64,000 nt of DNA. Source: Gymnorhina tibicen. Lineage: Eukaryota > Chordata > Aves > Passeriformes > Artamidae. The notes beneath the pieces are model-generated. The model was not told the DNA's origin. It ran no database searches and saw only the letters and a program-made list of their open reading frames with translations. The stretch covers positions 1,143,446 to 1,207,445 of the forward strand of contig VXAZ01002267.1 of the NCBI GenBank assembly GCA_013399875.1, written 5' to 3'. How positions within the stretch are numbered: the first letter of the stretch is position 1; every line of letters starts with the position of its first letter. Below, one piece after another: positions 43,823 to 55,288 of the stretch. Both the position numbers and the translations under genes were made by a program.

Positions 43823-46800
43823 TTACACCAGTGGGGATCTCTGACCTGAATTTTGGCAGGGAATCTTACACCTCACTGCTCTGTGGTGGAAGCACCAGCA
43901 CCATGCTGCTTTGCAGAGGATGCACAATGGTCTGGGAGAGTATGTACAAACCTCTTGGAGTGACCTGGGAGAACTGAGGCTCCCAAGGCTGGAAAATAGG
44001 CACACATAGGACAAAAGACCATCCTGTCTCTTGGAGCACTTAGAAAAGTAGGGGTTGGCAAGGTCTCCTTGCAAGGAATGGGCAAGGTAATTTATTAAAA
44101 ATATTCTGTCCATGTTAGACAAAACTGTAGCTTCAGGACTGGTCACATTTGTGTACTCCCTGCAAGCCTTACAAGATGGGCTTGGAGTATTGTCCTCCTG
44201 CCTCAGTTTCCTTTTCCTTCTGGCAGAATAAAAATGCTGACCTCTGTTTGCAACCACCAACACAACATTTACAACCATCAACGTAGATTTGCTTTAAAAA
44301 GAAACACTACATGAAATTTTATGAACATGATGACTTGTTGAAGCTGGTGCAGCTACAGTGCATCCAGAGGAACATCCCAGGCTACTCCAAGCTGCTGAAC
44401 ACTCCCCTGGTTATACATAAGGATTAAGGATTGACCCCTGGGCTACTGCGGGGCAACTACAGAGTGCTCACTTGCGGCAGATGTTGCAGTGTTTTCTAGT
44501 TCTTCTTTCCCTCCTGCTGTGAATGCTGTGAAGAGATAAAGAACAAAGGAAATGGAGATGAGCTGATGGGCTTCCTCCTTCTATGTAACAAAATGAAGGT
44601 TAATTTATCAAGAGGAACTGCTGCAGATTTCATAAGATACATAAAGCTTTAAGCCCAAGTAATCACCATTGCCAAACTAGTCTGCTCAATGGGATAAAAT
44701 GTCTTCCCCGTGCCCACTGAGTGCGAAATCAGTTGATCAGAGGCATTTTCACCACCAAAAAGCATTTTTGCATGCTGCCTCTAAGATGACCTTTTATAAA
44801 TCCCACCAAATCCTAGCTGGCTTCCCACCATGTTGCTAATAGTTTGATCTGTGACCTGCTAATGAGGTGCATATTGTTTCACCTCCAGTAAAGGTATTAG
44901 GATGTCTACTCAGTTCTGCAGCACCACGGAGATTATAGTTGCTTGTGCCAGGAGGAAAAGGAATTTCCAGGGCATAAGTCATCATTTAGAGTTATTAACA
45001 AAGGGATTTATTATGTTGCTCTGTTTCAAACAGCGGTGTACACGATGCCTAGAGCATGCCAGAGTGCAGCTACCTACCACATAATGTCCTAATGAATCAC
45101 CATGTGCTGGAGGAGCTGTAGAACCTCAACATTTAATCTCTTTTTTCTCTCCCCACACACCAAATTGACAAATAAGGACAGAATGGCTTTGCACTTTTAT
45201 CAGGTAAAAGTGATCTCAGGAAGATGAGTACATTGAAACCACATTGAGAAGAATGTGGGGTGGGGGGGAAATCCACTTTTGGGAAGAAAAAAAAAAAAGA
45301 AAAAGAGAAAAAGTCTTGGTGCAGCAAAACAGTTTTAATGCAAAGTTAAGTGTTAACCCTAATCCCCACGGGCATGGGGGGGCTGTGTCTGTGCCCAGAC
45401 AGTCAATGGGATCTTTAACCATGACTTCAGGGCTTGCAGAGTCAAGTCCTACTGTAAAAAGAACCTTGCTTTCCAGAGCTGGGAAGATGAGGCTGACTAA
45501 AGGCTATTGAATCCTGCCTGTCCATGCTTGCCCTCTCTGTAATTTATTGTAATTGAAGGCCAAAGGCTCTCTCCGCTAAAACAAGCAGTTAAGAAATAAT
45601 TACTGGACCAGGGTTCTGTGAGTTTTAATTAAGCAATGTTTAGAGTATATATGGAGTTCTCCAGGTGGCAGGAGAGACAAATTATTATTTATTTGGTTTT
45701 GCTCATTTTATTTGCATTCTCAGGCTTAAAGGCTAAAAGAAGTATGTTTTGTTCTGATTTTGCTTTCAGTAAAGGTGCTATAAATTTTCTTATTTACTCC
45801 ATATGGAAGCACACTCAATTAATATTTATTTGTCTGCGGTTAATAGCTCAAATAATCTCTGAAACGCCACAGTCCTCTCTGGTTGTGTTTTGGGAGAGGT
45901 GGAAAAAAAAAATCCCAAACATATCATTAGACTCTGTTTGATAACTGAAGAATTGTTGGCATTTTTCAACACTGTTTTCATTTCAAATTCTCACTAATGC
46001 TTTTTTGAGGGACAATTTTTCCCCTGGGAAAACCTTCTTTCACCCTCATGAAAGTAAGTTGCTTTATCTTGGAAGAGAGCCAGCCTTTAAATGGACTGAG
46101 AAACAAGTTCATCTCCCTCCACAGACTCCCTCATCCTCTTCCTCCCTCTCTCCTCCCACCCCCAACCATGCCCTGTGTTAAGCAGTGGGGTTGAAACAAG
46201 ACTTGTAGTCAATCCCCTTGGCAGACAGCAGTATTCTCCTGCTCCCATTTATTGATCCTTCCAGCAGATGAGCCATAGGATTGTGGACTTTTACCTTTTC
46301 GGTAATTTATTGATACCTTTTGATAGTATATCCTTTTGATAGGGGAGAAGGCTGATGACATCACGAGCAATGATTTTTAGGACCACTTAACATCTCAAAA
46401 GAAAGAGTTTCTTAGAAAAGAGAGAAGTGACAGAGGTACCTTCTATTTTTAAAGCAAAGCATGGGTCAGATTCTGCTTCCACTGAACTCTGTGGCACAGC
46501 TCCCACAGCTTGAGCTAAGAGGAAGCTTGGGCCCAGGGGATGATGAAGCCAGTGATTATACAGCACATTATGCTAAAGAAAAATTAAATCAAATGCAGCT
46601 GCTTTTATATAATTCAAAGACAGAAGTCAGTGTTTCCTTATATTATTTTTGGTTTCTTTTCCCCTCTCCCCTCTCTGCACACTGATTTCTTGCCTACAAA
46701 GAAAAGCTTCAAAGAACAAAGCAAATCCAACCCTTTTATTTAAGTTTTGCTTTTTTACTCTCTTTTTTATCCATTAAAAAAAAATTAAGAGAAGTTTCTC

Positions 46801-49224
46801 CTACTTGACTGTGATGTAAAAAATCCTGGTTTTTAGTTCCTTTGGTGAAGCTTTCATGGTGTTAGGTGACTCAAAACTGCTTTAAAGAGGGACAAGCTGT
46901 TGTCTCGACCTCAGCTTTGGAAAAGTTCCACCATCCTCTTCAATCAAACAAGGATTTCAATGACAGTTCAAAAAGACTTGTTTCCAAACTAGAATCTACA
47001 AGCTGCTGCTTACTGGAGCCTAGCCTATCTAAAAAGGTGGATCAGAAACCCCCAGTGGGTTTGATAAAAACTGCATAAACCAAGCTCGAAATTCACCAGT
47101 TTCTGCTATGTGGAAAAAAGTCATCAAGTTAAGAACATGGTTTTAATGTAAACAGACACATTGCAAAGTGCAGAATATTATGTCTCTTCCTAGAAGAAAG
47201 TCTTTAGCTGGAAAATTTTGAGTTTTTATTGAGTCATTGACATGATTCCACAGTTAAGGGCATTTTCTTTTTGCTGCTCACGTGCTGATTCATCAAACTT
47301 CTGGAGCCCGCATGAAACCTGAGCATGTTTGTGGTTCCACTGAGTTCAACAGGGGCACAATCACACGAATAAAGAGAGATATGGGAGTGCCTTTCTGAAT
47401 TAGGGCCCTATGCCAATGACAAAACTTTCATTAGCAAGATCTGCCATCAAATAATTTCCACTAGAAGATAATGTTTGCCTGCTTTACTAAGTAGGTTGTT
47501 ATTTGCTTCTGCATTTGAATATAAGCAGACACATTATTAGCACGTCCTTGACAACCAGTGTTTGTGGAAATAACATTGCTGATATAATCCTGATAAATGT
47601 TAAGGTTTGTGCACCTCTTTGCCAATCTTTATATCCCTCAAGAAAACACAATTGCAACCACATAAGTAAATTCCCCACAAATCTGGAGGAAGAATGCCTC
47701 TGGTGTAACTCTACTATTTTTAATTATTTTTGGGACATGTTCAATGGCTCTGAGAGCATCTGAAGCTGTGACTAAGTAGATAATTTTACACATAATGAAA
47801 TTCAAAATTTAGCACAAGTATTTTGGAGAATTTTTTTTTTCCCCCCAGGGACAGGAAGTGAGAGAAAACTGCCAAGGGAAATAAAAAAAAAAAAGAAGAG
47901 AAACAACTTTTGTTATGAAATTGTTGGGGAAATGGCACACTATCAGGTTGCGTACATTCATTTTGCACATATAATGTACTTTGTCCTAGAAGAGATGTTC
48001 ATAAAAGCCTCTCAATTCAGTCATTTGACAGATGAGATCTGTTCTTGATGTCAGTCACTGAGTTACAGGTCTCTTCTTCTATTTTGCTGCTGTGATTCTT
48101 ATTCCGTTTATCTTTGTGCCCACACAGTATATCAGTATAAATTTATATGTGTGTGTGCATATTCTATACATACAGACTATCTTTATTATGCAGATGATAG
48201 CAGTGTTAAGCTTGCTGCAGAGGGCATCTCTTTCATATTTCAGAGGAATGCTAGGCAAGGAGATCTATTCTTGAAGCCCACAACATTAGAATAAGAATGA
48301 AATCATTTTCATAGCCATGCAGTGGGGGAAAAACTCTGCAAACAATAAACCCGGAGCACTTTTTTTATGAGATGCAGCAAAACAAAACCTTGTGTTGAAA
48401 ATATTTAGAACAACCTCAGCACTCAGGAATGGAGTTACTGGGGTTGATTCAACACCATCAGAGAGCAAAGTGGGTGGAAATCATTACTGTCCTCCATCCC
48501 GGCACAGGCTCTTTCTACTCCCACCTCACTTGGTGCAAATGAGTACAAACACAGTGCAGTGGAAACAGGGAGCCAATGTTCTTTGCAAAACAGCAGATTC
48601 TCTGTGTTTTGTAATGTTTTTCTACTGTTCTTTTTCGTGTGTTCTTAAATTGATGCTATTGCTGCTATTATTATCAAATTAAAACCGACACATTCATTTT
48701 ATGGGCTCAGATTTCTGTTTTCCACTGCACACATAAAAGAAAAACTTATTAAGCAAGTTCTGTGACCTGTGAAATTACTGAAGTCACTTTCTGAAGACTT
48801 TCAGTGTAGGTTTCCCACAGGCTGGACATTAACTGTTGTCTTCCATGACCTCTCTGGCACCAAGTCATACTGAGGCCTTTCTCTCAGTCCAGAGTAATTG
48901 GGAATTTCTCATTACTCAGACACCTATTTTTAAAGAATTCCTCAGGATTCAGTATCTTCAGAACTTCAACTCTTTTGATGAATTTTGTTCAAATCAATCA
49001 TCAATATTTAAAAATCAAAAAAACCCAGAACATCTAAAGGAGGGATGGCCAGCAAACAGCCAATCAATTAATCAATGTGATTGCCTCAGAATTTTGTTTT
49101 TGACAAAACCAGGGTTTTTTTCCACAAAAAACAATTTTTTGAGCTTTTTTTTTTGTATCCCCAATAGCAAGGATTCATCTGACTTGGCCTCAGTTGCCTA
49201 GTTAAGCACCTCTTCGGAAACTCT
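43823..49224. other. Intergenic or intronic DNA, no gene recognised
   Basis: A 152-codon minus-strand frame at 43823-44281 and a 37-codon plus-strand frame starting at 44311 are noted but unsupported. TGGGTCAGATTCTGCTTCCA at 46463 and CCACTGAGTTCAACAGGGGC at 47338 resemble ancient palindromic repeat motifs. Poly(A)-like tracts occur at about 45288-45305 and 47883-47894. No classified mobile element was seen in this 5.4-kb stretch. Confidence 0.5.
46463..46500. repeat. Possible ancient amniote repeat remnant
   Basis: GGGTCAGATTCTGCTTCCAC followed by TGAACTCTGTGG resembles the CAGATTCTG...CACTGAAGTCAATGG motif of an old palindromic family. Short match by eye. Confidence 0.33.
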
Positions 49225-49237
49225 TATCTAGGGGGGG

Positions 49238-49294
49238 TAGTCTGGATAACATTTAAATGTTGCTTCCAACTCAAAATATTGTATGATTTTATGC
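49238..49294 (+). mobile_element. CR1 LINE 3' tip, diverged
   Basis: TAGTCTGGATAACATTTAAA, TGTTGCTTCCAACTCAAAAT and ATTGTATGATTTTATG parallel the CR1 end (GATGATCTTTAAAGGTCCCT ... TTCTATGATTCTATG). Plus orientation, old. Confidence 0.72.
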
Positions 49295-50824
49295 TCTAGG
49301 ATGAATGGACATGCATGGGGAGAAGATGTCCTGAAATATATCCCTCAAGCAAACACAAAAACCAGATCATAGACATAACAGATGTACCTATAAAAAACTA
49401 CTTAGACATGATGCAACGTCAAATGTTTTCTCAGTCCTGGGTCCTAATTTTAACACAAAGTGTGTCTGGTTTTGGATTGGATTCACAAATGTCAATTGAA
49501 AATGCTGCACAAAATCTACCTTTAGCTCTTTCAAACTATGCACAATCAATCCTCAGAAAATCTAAAAATCAGAAAATTGAAAACTGTGGTGCCTAATAGA
49601 ACAGCCCTTGGTTCAGATTGCACCTATAAATGCAAAAAGGGAGCTGGAAAAACAGCCTTCTTTTTGTGGGTTTTTTTTTCATTAAAAATAATCTGTGTAA
49701 TTAATTAACAATGCATTTGTGAATGATTAAGTGCAGAGAAAAGCTGCTGAGAAAGGACTTTAAAAGCTGTGCTACTGTAAATCATTGCAGTGTAAGACTT
49801 ACTTCTACACAGATAATATATCCCCAAATGCCTTTGAAATTCTGCAATAAGTGAGAGGAATAGAAAATGAAGGGTAAGAGATACTGTAAGCAAACTGCTT
49901 CTTAACATCTCTATCAAGGCAATACATTTTACCTTGGCACTTTAAAAATGCAAACAGAATCTTTAACTCCTAAGATCAATTGCAAGCACAGAGAAACTCT
50001 GGGTTTAGGAAAAGCATTCTGTCTTGTCAAGCTCACCTTATCATCATGAAAGAATAAACAGCATAATTATTCTCACCTTTTTGTTTGTTTTCTAATTGGA
50101 TCATTTATTACTTTAGGGAAATTCAAATCCACATCAGATTTATAGCGTGAGGCTTCTGAAATATTGCTTTGGTTATAGAAATGTCAAAGCTGGCAGGTAA
50201 GCTGTCTTGTTGCCTCAGGAGTCTTTTGCATGAGCAAAAATTATGGAAAAGGCCTTTAGAATTGAGTAAGTTCAACAATTTGTTTCTGTGTTATGCATGG
50301 ATGAAAACCCTGTTCTTTTACCGATATTTGAGGTCCATTTATCAGCCTATGGTTTATAACATTGGTGTGCTTGAATCAAATACACAAAGGTTTGGATTGT
50401 AACTGTTCTGTTTTGCAGAATGTATTCTACTTATAGGTTGGCTACAACAGGATTTGGATGACTCTTAACGCAATTTTTCTGGTTAGTTACCAAATACCTA
50501 CCAATGTGAACCATGACTGATCCTGAAATGGCTCCTCTGCATTCCTTGTAAACTCTGAAGTGCTCAAACTGTTTCTTATTTAGCCCTGAATGAAGTTTGT
50601 GTTCTCTGCTGCCCAGCAATACAAGTTTCTGCTATGCCTTTCACTAAAAAATGCAAAGCAAGGCCTAAAACACCGTCATGTGAAACATGTACCATAGGAA
50701 ATTTGGTTTAACTCTTTCTCTTTTGATGTTCAGGAAGTTTACTGATGGCTTCATCACATCCTTTTGTGTCAATCCAAAGAGATAGCATATAGTATTTCTT
50801 CAGCTATAGAATGAGAAAAACATA
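49295..50824. other. Intergenic or intronic DNA, no gene recognised
   Basis: A 93-codon plus-strand frame at 49315-49596 directly follows the CR1 tip. Its composition is fairly protein-like, but there are no splice boundaries, so it is not called. Confidence 0.5.
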
Positions 50825-50950
50825 CAATCATAGAATGGTTTGGGTTGGAAGGGACCTTGGGGATCATCTAGTTCCAATCCCCTGCCATGGGCAGGGACAC
50901 TTTCCACTAGACCAGTTTGCTCAAAGTCCATTCTAGCTTGGCCATGTGTA
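50825..50950 (-). mobile_element. CR1 LINE 3' fragment, well preserved tip
   Basis: AATCATAGAATGGTTTGGGT, TGGAAGGGACCTTGGGGATC, CCTGCCATGGGCAGGGACAC and TTTCCACTAGACCAGTTTGC are nearly canonical for the complement of the chicken-type CR1 3' end. It is likely one of the youngest CR1 insertions in the window. Confidence 0.97.
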
Positions 50951-53900
50951 TCCTGCCAATTAGGCATTTCGTGTGTTAAAGGGATTGATTTCCTATGTTC
51001 AGCAAAAAATCTCGGACAACAAGGAGCTCAAGGCATTTGATCTAAATCTTACTGGAGTCACTGGAAAAAAACAGGTTTGAAATCAGCCACCAGCCTAATA
51101 AGCTGCCATGACATAAAGAAAGCTCTGGCCACAACTGATGACGTTCCTACACACGAGAATCTCCCATCCGCACAAAGTGGTGGTGCATGGAAGTGGCTTT
51201 CTGTCTGATAAGCTTTATCTCTACCCAAGATAGGAAGAAGCAGTTTGGGGGGTGGGGTATGACTATGTGTGCACATGAACACTGTGGTGGTTCCCATGGG
51301 TGCCCGTTTACAAACAATAAAGGGAAATGGGTGTTTTTAGGACTTGGTCCATCTAACTTCATTTAGAGGCTTAATTTTAAAAAACGACGTTGACTAAGCA
51401 GCAGGAGAGCTCATTTAGCTTCTTAGTCTACACTGGAGGAATAATTTGGAAGTGTGCATCCATATAGGGGATGGCCAGAAGATACTCCCATGAACACTCA
51501 AATGTTCCCTGAAACAAAGTAGAGTTACATAGCAGGGGTCTAAGAATTGCAGGGAGATAGGGGAGAGCAGAAATAAAAGAAAGAAGGAGGATTCTGCTCC
51601 ATATTAAAAAAAAAATAGTTTGGGGGTTTTTTTAAAGAGTGATGCTTTAGAACTGGTGATAAATCAGGAAGATTAAAACTTTATCTTCCTATCTTCAAAC
51701 ATATATATGCAGTTCTTAAAGACTGTGGAGTTTTATGAGATAACAAGCAAAGAAACCAAAACAGAAAGTAACTAGTCATGTATATACCTCTCCTCAGAGT
51801 TTTATTAAGATTACATTTTTAAAATAGTGAAGGAAAATGTAATCCAGTCTTTACATACAGGATTAATGAATTTTCTAATTTTCTTCTTTCACAAAACAAG
51901 ACCAAATATTGTTCAAAAGTCGTTCAAACTCAGTTTCTAGTGAGAAGAAGAAAACATACAAAAATTTCAGTTTCACTGAACTTAAGTAAAAACATTTAGA
52001 CGTTCTTAGTAACTTATTTCAGAAATTAGTTATTATTCAGAAAAAATGAGTTATTATTCTGTATATTTGGTATAAAAATATTTCTGTAAGATAATGTGCA
52101 AATATTTCTGATGCAAAATGTCTCATCTGTCCAAGGTATACAGGACCATTTTTAACTAGAACATCAATTGCTATTAGGTATTAGGAATTGGGATGTTATC
52201 AGCGTGTTTCTCTTAAAAAAACCCATGCTGAAATTTCAAAAATAGAAAACAAAATTTAAAAAACCTAAACGACTGTAGAAAAAGAAGCTGTAGAAAATAT
52301 GTGGACAGCAAGCAAACAAATTACAGATTAGCCACAGGGGTTTTTTGAAGAAATTATAACAAAAATGGAGAGCTTGTCATATATTTCCACAGATGGTACA
52401 GAAAGCTAAGATGATCAGAGCAATCATAGATAAAAACATAGGATAGCATGGTGAAAGTCAGTAATTTCACATGCTAAGATAAATGTTTCAATACTTTCTG
52501 TAAGTGTGCAAATGATTTTTAAACCATGCATGACAGCAGAACTCCTCTGCCCCTGAGTATCTGGACAGTACTGCAGGAGAGGGACAAATTAATTCTGAAG
52601 TCCTGAACCTCTGTTGCTGCAAACACAATTATATACAACACTAAATGCACATAAACAAATCGTCTCTTTAAATAACAAGTTTTGTGTGTTTATGTATTTA
52701 TTTTGACAGAACAAGGCCAAAGTTTTTCATCTTGGTCAGGAAACAGCATCTAGAACATATCCTACTGCTGATGAAATTCATTAGGGTTTTATGTCACATT
52801 TAGATCCATGATAAGGAATCCCCCTAAATGTAACAGAAATGAGGATTGATTTTTTGCTTTAGCTTTTATTCAATTACTTGTCTAAATGACAAGCAAGAAC
52901 CCTGAGCCTAGGTGGGACCTGCTGCAGTTCAGTTATTAAAGCCAAAGATTAGTAGTCATATCACCTTCAGTTTAATCCTCTTTTTTATTTTCTGGTTCAC
53001 AGTAACCTTAGGCAAAATTGATTCTTTTTCCTTTATTCACCTGGAAAACAACAGGTTGTAATAATTTTGAGCTGCCTCTGGGTTGCTCCCTCATAATTTA
53101 TTTTTTTTAAGCGTAATAAATACATTAAAAATGCTTTCAGACGACAACTGCAAAGGACAATAGTACAAAGTACTATCACCATTGTGACCTGCAGAGCTTT
53201 GTCTAGCAATTGAACAAGCCCTTAATGACAAAGAAAGCTTGTGGAAGGCTGTTACATCAAATGACTTGATGTAAACTAGTGCTGTTCACTGATATCTGCT
53301 CTTGGAAACCAGATTATCCCAAGCAAGGATATGGCCCAAATCCTTTTGTTCTCAGAAATTTGAGCCTCTGGTGAATCTTTAATATCTTAATATTTATTTA
53401 GGGCAGAGCGAGAAACAGCATCGCCAGGCTGAGCTGGGATTGTTCCAGCACTGCCCAAAGGGTCGGTTCCCCACGAACAGAGGGTTACACTTTCCCAGGG
53501 CATGCCACGGTGTGGACATGGAATTTTCTAGACCCACACGAGGACCAATTTATGCTCTGAAAGGCTAAAATACCTGAGTACAGCACAAAACCAGCTACCA
53601 ACTCGTGGCCTGTGTCTGGCAGCCACGTTCTTTCCCTATGCAAATCAAACCACTCACAGAGCAAAGGCCCCTCTGGTCCACTTTATTACAGGAAGGAAAA
53701 CCCATGTTTTTACCAGCATGGGTCGGAAAAAAATGAAATATTCAAATTTCATTTAAATTTCATTTAAAAAAAAAAATTGGCGCTGGTTTTCACAGAACTT
53801 CTTTTAGCCCTTTTCAAAGTATTCCTTTAAATAGATCTTTCCTTCTCTCACACTTTTTCTTGTATAACGCATCTTTCGTTCACTATCTTTTTCCATGCTC

Positions 53901-54732
53901 ATCTTTTGTTCTAAGCAGAGAGAAAGCATTTATTAAACAGAACAGATTTGGTGTTAATTCATTTAAGGTCTTGCTCTTTTTCTCATTACAAGCTGAGTTA
54001 AACAACATTATTAAAGTATTTTCATAATGTTTTTGAACTTACCTTAATTTTTCTTTTTCCCTCCACTAATGGGAAATGCTGTTACTCATTCTCAGTCCAT
54101 CTGCCTAACAGAAACTGGCTTCTGACAATTAAAGTGCTAGCATGTAAATTCTTGAATGACATGCCCCTATCTGAAGTTTAATTTGTGCAATTCATGACTG
54201 ATGAGATACATTATTATCTGCAAACTTATCACCTCTCTTACCCAAGTTCCAGCTCAATCTGATCTTTGTTAAAGCTAAATGAGAACAAATGCATTTCTTG
54301 AGAACAATGGAAAAAGGTGCAAAATGCAGTACATTTTGTTTAAATCCTTTTTTTGAGACATTGTCTGTGGGTGTTAGTATAGTTATGAATCATTATATAA
54401 CCAAACTTGAAACAAAACAAATAAAAAACCAGAAAAGACACTTGTTCTTAGAGAATGAACGGTCTGTCCTTAGCACCACAAAGGGTGAAAAAATGGAGTT
54501 TCAAAGGATTTGAAACTGCAAAATTATGATTAGGGACCATTAAGTCAAGCAAACAGTCACTGACATTTGGATAGGTGTTGTTTTCATTCTAAAGAAAATT
54601 CCTACATTCAGTCAATCTCCTTTGTGAGTAGTTATGAAAGCCTTCCCCACCTTATCTTCAAGAGTTGCTTCTAAGAAAAATAAAAATGATGGTTTATTTT
54701 GGGGGCTTGTGTGAACGACTTTCTGGGTTTAG
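50951..54732. other. Intergenic or intronic DNA, no gene recognised
   Basis: TTTGATCTAAATCTTACTGG at 51037 followed by AGTCACTGG may be an ancient repeat end. A CpG-retaining block at 53400-53660 is listed separately. The 51.4-53.3 kb interval is very AT-rich and featureless. Confidence 0.55.
53400..53660. promoter_or_regulatory. CpG-retaining GC-richer block, possible regulatory element
   Basis: CpGs recur (AGAGCGAG, CATCGCCAG, GGTCGGTT, CCACGAAC, CCACGGTG, ACACGAGG, ACTCGTGG, CCACGTTC) within about 260 bases flanked by very AT-rich DNA. No open frame stands out. It is compatible with an enhancer-like element. Confidence 0.25.
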
Positions 54733-54908
54733 GGAGTACGGTTGCTCGCACAGCGGTGGCACGAAGGCTGTTCCGAAGCTACAGATGTGACACAACAGCA
54801 GATTTCAGCACATTCAGGCAGAGAAATGGAATCAAGATCAGCAATCCAGCCCCAGTTATTGTGATCCAGAGTCAGTCTCACAGTCCAAGCAACACGTATA
54901 TTATTTAG
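54733..54908 (+). CDS. Candidate terminal exon, unidentified
   Basis: TTTCTGGGTTTAG ends at 54732 as an acceptor-like site. The following plus-strand frame is open to a TAG at 54906-54908, with peptide STVARTAVARRLFRSYRCDT, TADFSTFRQRNGIKISNPAP and a tail ending SPSNTYII. Five CpGs are packed into the first 40 bases after the acceptor, far above the local rate. A minus-strand frame (54729-54938, cysteine-containing) covers the same bases, so the coding strand is uncertain, and a conserved noncoding element is also possible. No family is recognised. Confidence 0.28.
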
Positions 54909-55024
54909 TATTTTTTGCCTCCTGTCCCAGCCTTGCATTTGGCAGTGGAGGCCTTAACTTGCAACTGGGGAGTGTTGCATGAACATGATGGCAGCTGAGA
55001 GACCTGAAAACCAGTTCCACATCT

Positions 55025-55288
55025 TAGAACTGTAGAATCACATCATTGTTTAGGCTGGAAAATGCCTCTAAGATCGAGTCAAACCATTAACTTACCACTT
55101 CCAAGTGTACAATGTTCCTAAGTGCCACATTTACCTTCTTTTTGAACACCTTCAGGGATTGTGACCCCTACAGTTCCCTTGGCAGCTGTTCCAATGCTTG
55201 ACAACCCTTGTGGGGAAGAAATTTTTCCTAATGTCTAATCTAAACCACTGGTACAACTTGAGGCCATTTCCTCTTGTTCTATCTACCT
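55025..55288 (-). mobile_element. CR1 LINE 3' fragment, about 265 bp
   Basis: ACTGTAGAATCACATCATTG, TTTAGGCTGGAAAATGCCTC, AAGTGCCACATTTACCTTCT, TGTTCCAATGCTTGACAACC, TTTTTCCTAATGTCTAATCT and AACTTGAGGCCATTTCCTCT follow the complement of CR1. The element is on the minus strand and moderately diverged. Confidence 0.95.

Noticed and set aside
43823..44281. 152-codon minus-strand open frame
   Set aside because: No recognisable domain, no splice sites at its ends, and irregular cysteine-rich composition. A chance frame or decayed sequence is likelier.
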